A stretch of DNA of 64,000 nucleotides from the NCBI RefSeq assembly GCF_040869045.1, contig NC_090319.1:344824302-344888301 (forward strand), given 5' to 3'. Position numbers and translations under genes: made by a program. Source of the stretch: Eurosta solidaginis (Eukaryota; Arthropoda; Insecta; Diptera; Tephritidae). Below are positions 54,380 to 64,000 of this stretch, in pieces. Position 1 is the stretch's first letter. Each line of letters opens with the position of its first letter. Under the pieces are notes generated by a model. That model saw nothing but the letters and a program-made list of their open reading frames with translations, did not search any database and was not told where the DNA came from.

Positions 54380-57014
54380 CTTAGTATATTTTATCAGAAC
54401 GTTAGAGGGTTGAATACCAAACTAACGGAAATTTTTCAACTGAGTCATGAGAGTTCTTATGATGAACTCGTTTTTACTGAGACTTGGCTAAAACCAACAG
54501 TTTTTAATGCTGAAATTTTATCGAATTCGTTTCAAGTGTTCAGAAAAGACCGACTAGCCAGAGCTGGTGGAGGTGTGTTAATTGCCGTTCACACTAGGTT
54601 TTCCGCGGAGGAACTACATTTTCCTGACTTTGAGGATGCTGAACTTCTTTGTGTGAGAGTAAAACTTTCCTCAACCTACAAATATTTTATAGCCAACTAC
54701 ATTCCCCCACAATCTGACATTTCCTTATATTTGAATCATTCCTCCATAGTGAAATCTGTGTGCAGTACTGCCAGGGCCTGTGATTCTGTCACTGTACTTA
54801 GCGATTTTAATCTGCCATGTGTGTCATGGAGTCTTATTGACGGGAAGCTAGTCCCTACTTCTTCTCGCGCTATCCAGTATGATTTCCTAAACGAGTTTGC
54901 AGATGTTGGAGTTTTTCAAGTTAACAACATTCAGAATAAGTTCGGTAAATGCTTGGATTTAATTTTCTCAGACGATTCAAATTGTTTTGTAAATCGATGC
55001 GATCCCCTTGCCCTGCCTGAAGATGTGTATCATCCTGCTCTCACGGTGTTTATGGAATCTCATAATTTATCTGAGCGTTCCTCCAACGTAGTGCGAAAGA
55101 CCCCTCACCGATTTCTGTTTAGAAAAGCCAATTGGTCTAAAGTAATACTCGAAGTATCGAGAATAAATTGGCCTGAGTACGATGGGGATATTGATGAGAG
55201 TATATCCCATTTTAATAATTTATTATACGGAATATTTAAAAAATGCATATCTACGTCCGAAACCACTGCTATATCATCATCGGCTTGGAGTACTAAAGAA
55301 TTGAAACGCCTGAAAAAACAGAAGACGCGTTCACTCAAACGTTACAAAGTTTCTGAATCAATGGCTGACTATGCCCCCTAACCAATTTTACGTCACAAAT
55401 ATAACACATTGAACAGAATTTGTTACAAGAACTATATCAGTAGGATTAAAAGCCAAATTTTTGTCAATCCTAAGTCGTTTTACAGCTTCGTTAATTCAAA
55501 AAGGAAGATAAAAGGGTTTCCTTCTACAATGAAGCTAAATGATGAGATTTCCAACGATAGCTTCGAAATTGCTAACATGTTTGCGGATTTCTTCGAATCT
55601 AATTATTCAAACACCTATGATTACCCGCCATCGAATTATCCTTTCAGATTGTCTCCTCTGGATTCCCAGGCAGTCCCATATATATGTACCGATGATGTTT
55701 TAACTCATCTGAAAAATCTAAAAATTTCTTACTGTAGTGGTCCGGATCAAAATCCGTCGGTAGTGCTGAAATCTTGTGCTCGATACTTATATCGACCTCT
55801 AGCCTGTTTGTTTAATGCGTCCCTGAAGCAAAGGATATTACCCAAGAAGTGGAAAGAATCATTCATTATACCACTGCATAAAAATGGAAGCAGAACGTGT
55901 GTTATAAATTATAGAGGAATAGCCAAACTCAATACTATTCCCAAGCTATTTGAATTGATTCTCACAAAACAGATTGCTTTTAGATCTCTTCATTAACATA
56001 GCTTTTGCAAGGGTAATTCAACGGTGTCCAACTTGCTCGAGTTTACAAACTTTGTATCCAACAGTTTTAAGACTAATTGTGAAGTTGATGTTATTTATAC
56101 TGATTTTAGTAAGGCATTTGATAAAGTTTCTCATTCTATACTTTTATTCAAAGCTGATCGGTTAGGATTTCCTCCTTTGCTTTTATCTTGGGTTTCTTCT
56201 TATATGAAGGAAAGAAAACAAACAGTTATATTTAATAATTGTTGGTCTCGGTTCATAAACGTAACTTCTGGTGTTCCTCAAGGCAGCCATCTTGGTCCGG
56301 TTTTGTTCCTGTTTTGAAGAGCTGCAAGCCGTTGATGTACGCTGATGATGTCAAACTTAAAATGCCTATCCGCTCACCCGTGGATAGGGCATGTCTTCAG
56401 GCTGATTTGAATAGTCTAGGTGACTGGTGTAATGTAAACGCCATGTCACTAAACCTACCTAAATGTAAGTTCATGTGTTTTACAAGGAAGTCCTTCCAAT
56501 CCCATGATTATGTTATTGGCGACTATGTAATCAAACAAGTCACTAATTTTATTGATTTAGGCATTACAATGGACCCAAAACTCGATTATAAACTTCATAT
56601 TGAATATTGCGTTAATAGCGCTAAAGGTACTTTGGCTTTCGTTAAACGTTGGTCTAAAGGATTTAATGACCCATACGTTACAAAAACTCTTTTATATCAT
56701 TGGTCAGACCTACTTTGGAATATGCTTCAATAATTTGGAATCCGCGTTATCAGGTTCATTCTGACAAGCTGGAATCGGTCCAGAAACAATTTTTGCTTTT
56801 CGCTTTAAAACACTTACCACGGGATCCTTCCAAAAATCTTCCTCCCTATTGCAGCCGGTTAAAATTAATACAGCTGCCCACATTGCAGAGCCGCAGGGAG
56901 ATGCTTGGTGTCTTATTTATTGTTAAATTAATAAGAGGGTCAATAAATAGTCCATTTTTGCTTGGTGAAATTAAGTTTAACGTTCCTATTAGGCCATCTA
57001 GACATTTTCAATAA
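54380..57014 (+). pseudogene. ORF2 (endonuclease-RT) of the CR1/Jockey-type element
   Basis: Endonuclease: FYQNVRGLNTKL, FTETWLKP, GGGVLIAVHTRFS, ANYIPPQS, SDFNLPCVSW. An in-frame TAA at 55379 and another at 55994 split the frame. RT: IYTDFSKAFDKVSHS, SGVPQGSHLGPVLF, a small deletion with frameshift near 56315, then MYADDVKLK. A last frameshift comes near 56705, then TLEYASIIWNP. The element is dead. The protein is related to but clearly different from the intact one at 59407-62208. Confidence 0.85.
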
Positions 57015-57618
57015 ATTTTTGTAGCTACATGCCGGTCGAATTATGAAATGCACGAACCACTTCGCTGTTGATGTCGTGATTTTAATAAACACTGTAAAAA
57101 TTTAGACGTCTGCGACTCGTTTCTTGGTATTAAAAAAACACCTTTTAACTACATTAAATTTGTAATTCGAAATGAAGCAAAGAACGCTAAACCGTGATAT
57201 ACTGTTCAACCCTCTGTTTCAAATATGAAGTACCAGTTACTTGAAACTTGTTTGCAAAATTGCGTTGTGATCATTATTTTTATATGTATGCAGTCAAATT
57301 TACTATGTATAAATTCTATTCTGCATATATTTTATCTACTGTTAATTTGCTTTATTGTCAATTTCATAAATTATTATTTAATAGCTCCTTCATGAGTACA
57401 TTTTAACACATTTATAACATTTTAACTTTTGCTTACTTCTAAGTTTTTAATTGAAATTGACAAGCGTTTAATTAAATACTGTTTAAATATTACTTTAAAA
57501 TTGACGACTGCTTATGTTGTTTATATCGTGTATTACATCTGAGAATTAAGTGTCGGTATATTTGGTCTGTATAATTGTTTATATGTAGACTGATGAATAA
57601 ATAAAATAAAAAAAAAAA

Positions 57619-59154
57619 AACGTAGTGGGCCTTAGTTCTATAGGTGGACGCCTTTTTGAGATATAGCAATAAGGGTGGACCAGGGGTGACTCTAGAATGT
57701 GTTTGTACGATATGTGTATCAAATTAAAAGTATTAATGAGGGTTTTAAAAGGGAGTAGCCCTTGGTTGTATATGTGAAGGCGTTTCGAGATATCGACCAA
57801 AATGTGGACCAGGGTGACCCAGAACATCTTCTGTCGGGTACCGCTAATTTATTTATATATGTCATACCACGAACAGTATTCCTGCCAATATTCCAAGGGC
57901 TTTTGATTTCGCCCTGCAGAACTTTTTCATTTTCTTCTACTTAATATGGTAGGTGTCACACTCATTTTACAAAGTTTTTTCTAAAGTTATATTTTGCGTC
58001 AATAAACCAATCCAATTACCATGTTTCATATCTTTTTTCATATTTGGTACAGAATTATGGCGTTTTTTTCATTTTTCGTAATTTTCGATATCGGAAAAGT
58101 GGGCGTGGTCATAGTCGGATTTCGGCCATATTTTATACCAAGATAAAGTGACTTCAGATAAGTACGTGAACTAAGTTTAGTTAAGTTATATCGTTTTTTG
58201 CGCAAGTTATCGTGTTAACGGCCGAGCGGAAGGACAGACGGTCGACTGTGTATAAAAACTGGGCGTGGCTTCAACTGATTTCGCCCATTTTCACAGAAAA
58301 CAGTTATCGTCATATATATAATCTATGTCCCTACCAAATTTCACAAGGATTGGTAAATTTTTGTTCGACTTATGGCATTAAAAGTATTCTAGACGAATTA
58401 AATGAAAAAGGGCGGAATTACGCCCATTTGGAAATTTTCTTTTAGCTTTGTATTTTGTTGCACCATATCATTACTGGAGTCGAATGTTGACATAATTTAC
58501 TTTTATACTGTAAAGATATTAAATTTTTTGTTAAAATTTGACTTAAAATTTTTTTTTTTTAAAGTGGGCGTGTTCGTCATGCGATTTCGCTAATTTTTAT
58601 TTAGCACACATATAGTAATAGGAGTAACGTGCTTACCAAATTTCATCATGATATCTTCAACGACTGCCAAATTACAGCTTGCAAAACTTTTAAATTACCT
58701 TCTTTTAAAAGTTAGCGGTGCCACGCCCATTGTCCAAATTGTTTCTAATTTTCTATTTTGCGTCATAAGGTCAACGCACCTACCAAGTTTCATCGCTTTA
58801 TCTGTCTTTGGTAATGAATTATCGCACTTTCGGTTTTTCGAAATTTTCGATATCGAAAAAGTGGGCGTGGTTGTAGTCCGATTTCTTTCATTTTAAATAG
58901 CGATCTGAGATGAGCGCCCAGGAACCTACATACCTAATTTCATCAAGATACCTCACAATTTACTCAAGTTATCGTGTTTACAGACGGACGGACGGTCGAA
59001 CGGACGGACATGGCTAAATGAATTTCTTTGTTCACCCAGATCATTTTGATATATAGAAGTCTATATCTATCTCGATTAGTTTATGCCGTTACGGATTACC
59101 GTTATGTGAACAAAGTTAATATACTCTGTGAGCTCTGCTCAGCTGAGTATAAAA
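57619..59154 (-). mobile_element. Helentron/DINE-1-like element, copy 3 (3'-truncated)
   Basis: Matches copy 2 from inside the 128-bp unit (about one and a half units left, 57623-57830) to the terminal GCTCTGCTCAGCTGAGTATA at 59132-59151. The microsatellite is at about 58982-59008. The hairpin end is missing, so it was cut where the neighbouring non-LTR element now ends. Confidence 0.75.
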
Positions 59155-62100
59155 AAAAGGGCAGGGTTATTAACGACATTTTCCAACTTTTACTTGAAAT
59201 AGCTTATTACCTGCATCTACGCACTTTTACAAAATCTTTTATGTAAAAGAAGGCGATTTAACCGATTTAGTTCATTTTTACTGAAAATATTTCCTGTTAA
59301 AAGGCATGAATGTTCGCCCTTTCCGTTTTTTTCCTCAAGTGGAAAAGCAACTCCAGTTCACCTAGCTTCCAGCAGTAATGAGAACATAATTAACAAACAG
59401 CTTAAAGTGTATTTCCAAAATGCTTCTGGTATCAGGACTAAATCGCACATTTTGAGAGCATTTAGTTGCCAATTGGAGTACGATATTTTTGTCATTGTTG
59501 AATCCTGGCTTACTTCGGATTTCTTCGACGCTGAGTTCTTCGATCCCAAGCTATTCGTCGTTTTTCGTAAGGACAGGGATTGTACTAAAACTGGGCGTTC
59601 AAGAGGGGGTGGCGTACTAATTGCTATCCAACGCAAGTATAATGCCTCCCTTATTATGTTAGATAATTCTGATACCATCCTTGACCAGATCTGCGTCAAT
59701 GTCCGTGGTTCTCCACAGTCTGGATCTCTATATCTGGTTGCATCATACATACCGCCGAACAGCTTGGAAGAAATTTACAAAGCTCATGTTAACAATATAT
59801 CGACCCTAGTTTTAAGTAAATTAGGAGATAATCACTTATGTGTTTTAGGGGATTTTAACCTTTGTGATATTTCTTGGTCTCATAGTTACTCTGCGTCAGG
59901 CCTATTACCTAATAATATTACTAAGTCTTTTGAGTCATACGTTATAGATAATATCTTAAGTCTAAATTTGCATCAAATCAATAGTTTCAAATACAGGCTC
60001 GATAGAATATTAGATCTAATTTTTATTAGTAATGACATAAATTCTAATCTTTCTGAGTGCCATGCGCCATTCGCTCCGACGGATATGCACCATTCTGCTC
60101 TAATTCTTAAACTCGAATTTTATGAGTTTGGAGCTCGCTCTTTAATTGATGATTTTTCATTTAACTTTTCGAAGTGTGATTTTTCTAGACTCGATCAGGA
60201 TCTAGCTGAAATAGACTGGGCCAATTTGCTTTCCATCTCTGATGTTGGTCATTGCTATGAAATATTTAAGTTGACTCTCTTTGATCTGTGTACGAGGCAT
60301 GTACCAGTTGCGAAAAGGAAACCATATAGGTTGCCATGGTACACAACAAGGTTAAAAAAGTTGAAGAATTTAAGAAACAAGTTCTTCAAAAAGTTTAAAA
60401 GAACCAAAAACCCGTTATTAGAGAAGTTTCTTTACAGAAACTACATTACAAGCTTTGAGACGAATATAAAGTTTAACCCGAAAGCATTCTGGAATTACGT
60501 TAAGTCGAAGAAATCTCGCTCCTCGGTGCCTGCCACCGTCTTCTACAATGACAGACCTGCTAACACTCCCCACAATGTGGCTAACGCGTTTGCTGATTTT
60601 TTTAGTTCTAATTTTGCTAATAATGATGCTAGTCCCTCGTCTGACTTCTCGTCTGAAATTTATTCATCCCTAAATTTTGGTTCAATGTCAATTTCATCTG
60701 AAGATATCTTTAGTGGCATCTCGAAACTGAGCAACTCTACTAAAGCTGACATTGATGGTCTCTCGGCTGCCTTGCTAAAAGGATGCACTTCCCTAGTTGT
60801 CCCGTTAGAGATCATGTTCAATTTATCACTTAGCTTTGGCGAGTTTATTGATGCTTGGAAATTCGCCTCGATAACTCCTATTTATAAATCTGGCAGTAAG
60901 ACTGATGTCTGCAATTACAGGCCAATTTCAAAGCTTTCCACCGTTTCTAAGCTATTTGAGTGCGTTGTCAAGGAAAAGATTTATTTTTCAGTGAAGCACT
61001 TGATCTGTCCGAGACAGCATGGGTTTGTTTCTGGTCGCTCTACCGTTTCCAATCTTGTGGAGTTCAGTGAATATTGTATCTCTGCCTTTTCATCTGGTCT
61101 TCAGGTCGACTGTATTTATACCGACTTTTCCAAAGCTTTTGATAAGGTATCGCATGATGTTCTAATTCACAAATTGTACTGCCTTGGCTTTCATTCAACC
61201 TTTTTGCAGTGGCTAAAATCATATCTAAGTAATAGATGGTGTGCCGTCTCTATTGATGGGGTATCATCAGATCCCTTTTTGGCGACATCGGGCGTCCCGC
61301 AGGGTAGTATTTTGGGACCATTGCTTTTTATCTTATTCATCAATGACATTAGCTCATGCTTCTCTTACGCTAGATTTCTGTTGTACGCCGATGATCTCAA
61401 AGTTTACTCTGTTGTAAATTCCGCAAACGATATGATTAATCTTCAAGCTGATATTGATAAACTTTACTCATGGTGCATTAGATCTCATCTTTCATTAAAT
61501 ATAAATAAATGCTTCCACGTAACCTACTCAAAATCTCGTTCATATCTCAACAGTTCGTTTAGTATCGCTAACAGTACGTTGCAGACTGTTGAAAAAATCA
61601 AAGACCTTGGGGTTGTATTTGATACAAAATTTATGTTCGTGAACCATATTGATTGCATCGTTGCCAAGGCCTATGCTATGCTAGGCTTCATTCGGCGTAA
61701 TAGTTCGGAGTTTTCTGACCCGTATACTTTAAAAGTACTCTACTCCTCATTCGTGCGTTCTCATCTTGAGTATGCTACCATCATTTGGAGACCTTTCCAA
61801 CAATTCTCAATCAACAGGCTTGAGCGAGTTCAAAAAGTTTTTCTTAAGTATGCTTTACGGTCATTAAGGTTTACATACCCTCTTCCTCCATATACTGCTC
61901 GTTTACTTCTTTTGAATCTTAAATCCCTGGAAGCCAGGAGATCTATTCTCTCCTTGACTTTCTTGTTTGGCATTATCCACGGAGATGTAGACTACGCTGA
62001 CCTTCTTGTGGAAATTAATTTTAATGTTCCAAGGAGGGATCTTCGTAATGTTTGCCCGTTTTATGGTATCAATATTAGAACCAATTATGGAAGGAATGCG

Positions 62101-62371
62101 CCAATTGCACGTGCCCTGAACGAATTCAATAAGATTTCATCTTCTATTGAGCTTGATTTTTCTATGTGTAGGGACGCTTTTATAAATATTTTAAAGTCAG
62201 CTATTTAATTGTTTTTAAATTGTTTGTTATAAGAACTTATTATTTATTGTAAACTATATATTTACATGTATAATTTGTTATCTTTGTGTTAATATTTTTT
62301 GTATCTACCATTATTGGCAGTCTGTAAGACCTGTATCTTCATAGACTGAATAAATAAATAAATAAATAAGT
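59155..62371 (+). mobile_element. CR1/Jockey-type non-LTR retrotransposon with long open ORF2
   Basis: Starts just after the Helentron-like end and finishes with CTGAATAAATAAATAAATAA at 62345-62368. It contains a 933-codon ORF2 and little or no ORF1, so it appears 5'-truncated near the start of ORF2. Its target duplication was not found. Confidence 0.8.
59407..62208 (+). CDS. Endonuclease-reverse transcriptase (ORF2)
   Basis: 933 codons without a stop, ending in TAA. Position 59407 is a GTG; the frame stays open upstream (HLASSSNENIINKQLKV), so the true start is unsure. APE-type endonuclease: VYFQNASGIRTKS, IVESWLTSDFF, SRGGGVLIAI (about residue 60), ASYIPPN, GDFNLCDISW, TDMHHSALI. RT: FASITPIYKSGSK, NYRPISKLSTVSKLFE, YTDFSKAFDKVSHDVLIHKL (about 570), SGVPQGSILGPLLF, LYADDLKVY (about 660). 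C-terminal: SHLEYATIIWRP. No RNase H. The protein would nick target DNA and copy the element's RNA by target-primed reverse transcription. All main motifs are intact, so it could be active in trans. Confidence 0.92.
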   Translation: MYFQNASGIRTKSHILRAFSCQLEYDIFVIVESWLTSDFFDAEFFDPKLFVVFRKDRDCTKTGRSRGGGVLIAIQRKYNASLIMLDNSDTILDQICVNVRGSPQSGSLYLVASYIPPNSLEEIYKAHVNNISTLVLSKLGDNHLCVLGDFNLCDISWSHSYSASGLLPNNITKSFESYVIDNILSLNLHQINSFKYRLDRILDLIFISNDINSNLSECHAPFAPTDMHHSALILKLEFYEFGARSLIDDFSFNFSKCDFSRLDQDLAEIDWANLLSISDVGHCYEIFKLTLFDLCTRHVPVAKRKPYRLPWYTTRLKKLKNLRNKFFKKFKRTKNPLLEKFLYRNYITSFETNIKFNPKAFWNYVKSKKSRSSVPATVFYNDRPANTPHNVANAFADFFSSNFANNDASPSSDFSSEIYSSLNFGSMSISSEDIFSGISKLSNSTKADIDGLSAALLKGCTSLVVPLEIMFNLSLSFGEFIDAWKFASITPIYKSGSKTDVCNYRPISKLSTVSKLFECVVKEKIYFSVKHLICPRQHGFVSGRSTVSNLVEFSEYCISAFSSGLQVDCIYTDFSKAFDKVSHDVLIHKLYCLGFHSTFLQWLKSYLSNRWCAVSIDGVSSDPFLATSGVPQGSILGPLLFILFINDISSCFSYARFLLYADDLKVYSVVNSANDMINLQADIDKLYSWCIRSHLSLNINKCFHVTYSKSRSYLNSSFSIANSTLQTVEKIKDLGVVFDTKFMFVNHIDCIVAKAYAMLGFIRRNSSEFSDPYTLKVLYSSFVRSHLEYATIIWRPFQQFSINRLERVQKVFLKYALRSLRFTYPLPPYTARLLLLNLKSLEARRSILSLTFLFGIIHGDVDYADLLVEINFNVPRRDLRNVCPFYGINIRTNYGRNAPIARALNEFNKISSSIELDFSMCRDAFINILKSAI

Positions 62372-64000
62372 ACATGTGCACCAAATTTTTCGTCGAGTTA
62401 TGGCTCCAGAAGGGTGCCTTTCATGGGGGTGTTGCGCCTCACCGCCGTCACCACAAATCGTCGACTCGTAGGTGTTTTTACACCCTCCCTCCCTCATGAA
62501 GGGGCGGAGCCTCCTCGTGGTGGCACCTGGTTACGCTTCGGCGGCTAATTCGAGCGGCGACCTTTTTTCCCACCCCCTTAACCCTATCTTCCTTTCTTTT
62601 TTTCTCTTCTATTTTCTCTCCCTTGCTCCTTAATGGGCTGGATCAAGGTGTTATACGACCCGTGCTGAGGATCAGCCTGGCTGGGGGCCCATAAATAGCC
62701 CAGTCGCTAACGGAGTGTATCGAATACCGGGCGACCTTCGATCCTATTAAGCCTTACCCGGACATCGCTGATCTCTGTCCGGATGGACCTTTCCCCTTCT
62801 CCGCTACTCGTGGGATGTAATTTAGTATGGAGGAAATATATAAAAATAATAAGGAGGGTGACTCTCCAAATAAGAGGGCCGAGAGATTATCCGGTTCGAG
62901 TAGTCCGAGGGCCAGTACCTCTCATGGAGGGGGTACTGACCGGGAGGCCATCAGTGCTACTACCGCCCCTCCCTTGGCCCCCACCAGCGACAAGCGTATG
63001 GTGGGTCGACTGCTGGGGGCCTCAGGGAGATGGGGGTCGGCTATAGGTTCAAGGGCCTATCTAGGCAGGAAAGGGCTGAGGGAAAATCCAACCCGGGTAT
63101 TCCAAAGGCCGGTACCTCTCGGGGAGGGGCCACCGACCGGGAGGCCTTTGGGGTGGCTGCCGCCCCTCTCGTAGCCACCAGCACGGCTGCCACTCGGCGT
63201 CAAGCGTCTGGCGGTTTGACTGCTGAGGGCTCCAGGGGTGTAGGGGTGGCCGGCTCTAGGGTGAAGGGAGTTAGAAAGCCTAGTCACCAGGAAAAGCGCT
63301 GGGCTGCCCGGATCCTGCGTAGGAATGCCTCCTCGCCGATAAAGGAGGGGGAAGTTTCCGCGGAGGACTGAGCGAAGGCGCAGCGTGACCTTGCTTGGAC
63401 GAAACAGATGTTGCCGGAGTTCAGGCTGGACTGGGTCGAGAGCGATGAAGCCTCGAAGCGCCAGCAGTCTATGGATGAATCCAACCATACGGCACCGAAA
63501 AGGGACAAGACGCAGGGAGGCTGGACGCGGTCTTTCGCCGTAATAGCCAAGGATCAGAAGATCATTGGTGTTATGGACGAGAGCAGCGAAGATGGCAAGA
63601 TCCCGAAACAGCAGTGGAAGTGGATTGAGGCAGCGCTCGCTACTGTGGCCGTTAAGGTCAAAAAAGGCAACCCTGGTCCACCGCCTTCTTATACCGATGC
63701 GGGGTGGTTCCAGGGCAATATTAAACTGATTGCATGTGACGACGCCAGATCGGCGAAGCTTTACAAAGCCGCCGTCTCGCTGATAGGGGAGGTGTATCCG
63801 GGCGCGCGCCTCAAGGTAGTGGAGACGTGTGATATCCCCTCACGACCAAGGGCGAGAGCCTGGGTTCCAGTGACGATAACGGACCCCGCTGATATCCCGG
63901 AGCTGCTCTAGGAGTACAACCCGGGTCTACCGACCCAAAAATGGAAGGTGGTTAACGTGGAGAAGATTGAACGGGCCACGATGCAGATAGTCCTGCTGCT
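62372..64000 (+). mobile_element. 5' part of another non-LTR element (R1/LOA-like), cut by the window end
   Basis: A GC-rich leader (62372-62826) with C/T-rich blocks is followed by an ORF1 with a DUF4780-like domain. The composition is much more GC-rich than the surroundings. The endonuclease and RT expected downstream lie beyond 64000. Confidence 0.7.
62827..63911 (+). pseudogene. ORF1 with DUF4780-like domain, frameshifted
   Basis: Starts at ATGGAGGAAATATAT. A Ser/Gly/Arg-rich N-terminus is followed by a frameshift between about 63030 and 63090, an in-frame TGA at 63369 and a TAG at 63909. The conserved part is GGWTRSFAVIAKDQ, IPKQQWKWIEAAL, NPGPPPSYTDAGWFQGNIKL, CDDARSAKLYKAAV, IPSRPRARAWVPV and, after the TAG, YNPGLPTQKWKVV. 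This matches the domain I know as DUF4780 in ORF1 of fly non-LTR elements. The N-terminal region is internally duplicated (GGGTDREAISATTAP and GGATDREAFGVAAAP). Probably dead. Confidence 0.75.

Larger units (their letters stand above)
53677..57615 (+). mobile_element. CR1/Jockey-type non-LTR retrotransposon, decayed
   Basis: Carries an ORF1 remnant, an ORF2 with endonuclease and RT, and a 3' end with an (AATAAA)-rich tail (GATGAATAAATAAAATAAAA, 57589-57610). It has no RNase H domain. It lies between two Helentron-like copies. The 5' boundary is uncertain; sequence at 53010-53676 (with a TTTCACCGAC repeat at 53271-53290) may belong to its leader. Confidence 0.75.

Overview
The window reads as nuclear DNA of a higher fly (Brachycera), most likely a tephritid-like fruit fly. 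It is AT-rich, has short GT-AG introns of 54-97 bp, and carries DINE-1/Helentron-type elements with (GTCC)n cores plus many fly-type non-LTR and LTR retrotransposons. The species call is inference from style, not from a match.

Three intact host genes can be read end to end: a five-exon TatD-family metal-dependent hydrolase (280-5581, +, 332 aa), a two-exon isopentenyl-diphosphate isomerase (13133-14027, -, 265 aa) and the sigma subunit of the AP-2 clathrin adaptor (40212-41316, +, 142 aa, with a first coding exon that contains only the ATG). They have unrelated jobs: DNA/nucleotide hydrolysis, isoprenoid precursor supply and endocytosis. Almost everything else is transposable elements, in layers.

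Region by region: 0.3-5.6 kb is the TatD gene, whose introns 1 and 3 hold a non-LTR fragment, a tRNA-derived SINE, a foldback-like element and several copies of a CAA-tailed short element. 7.55-12.55 kb is a 5-kb Helentron/DINE-1-like element swollen by about 28 copies of a 128-bp minisatellite. 13.1-14.0 kb is the isomerase gene. 14.2-17.4 kb holds several MITE-like repeats. 17.405-29.286 kb is an 11.9-kb Ty3/gypsy element on the minus strand with apparently identical 2,674-bp LTRs, a 4-bp target duplication, a tRNA-Lys primer site, gag, a -1 frameshift signal and an intact pol; it looks very young. 30.1-31.6 kb is a decayed tandem duplication. 32.44-39.7 kb is an older gypsy-type element interrupted by a CAA-tailed insertion and by a 3.9-kb non-LTR element, each with clear target duplications. 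40.2-41.3 kb is the AP-2 sigma gene with a MITE in its second intron. 41.8-44.3 kb is a duplicated repeat whose second copy preserves the empty sites of two insertions in the first, including an unusual interleaved inverted repeat. 45.7-47.5 kb holds a MITE and a duplicated tRNA-like repeat. 47.9-50.0 kb is a decayed, intron-containing RAG1/Transib-like transposase gene. 50.4-62.4 kb alternates two reversed Helentron copies with two CR1/Jockey-type non-LTR elements, the second with a 933-codon uninterrupted endonuclease-RT frame. 62.4-64.0 kb is the 5' part of another non-LTR element with a DUF4780-type ORF1, cut by the window end.

No prokaryotic features, CRISPR arrays, rRNA genes or functional tRNA genes were seen. 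The most unusual items are the nested higher-order structure of the 128-bp array, the glutamine-rich, splice-donor-ending open frame inside the long LTR, the RAG1-like pseudogene, and the interleaved inverted repeats with a paralogous empty site.
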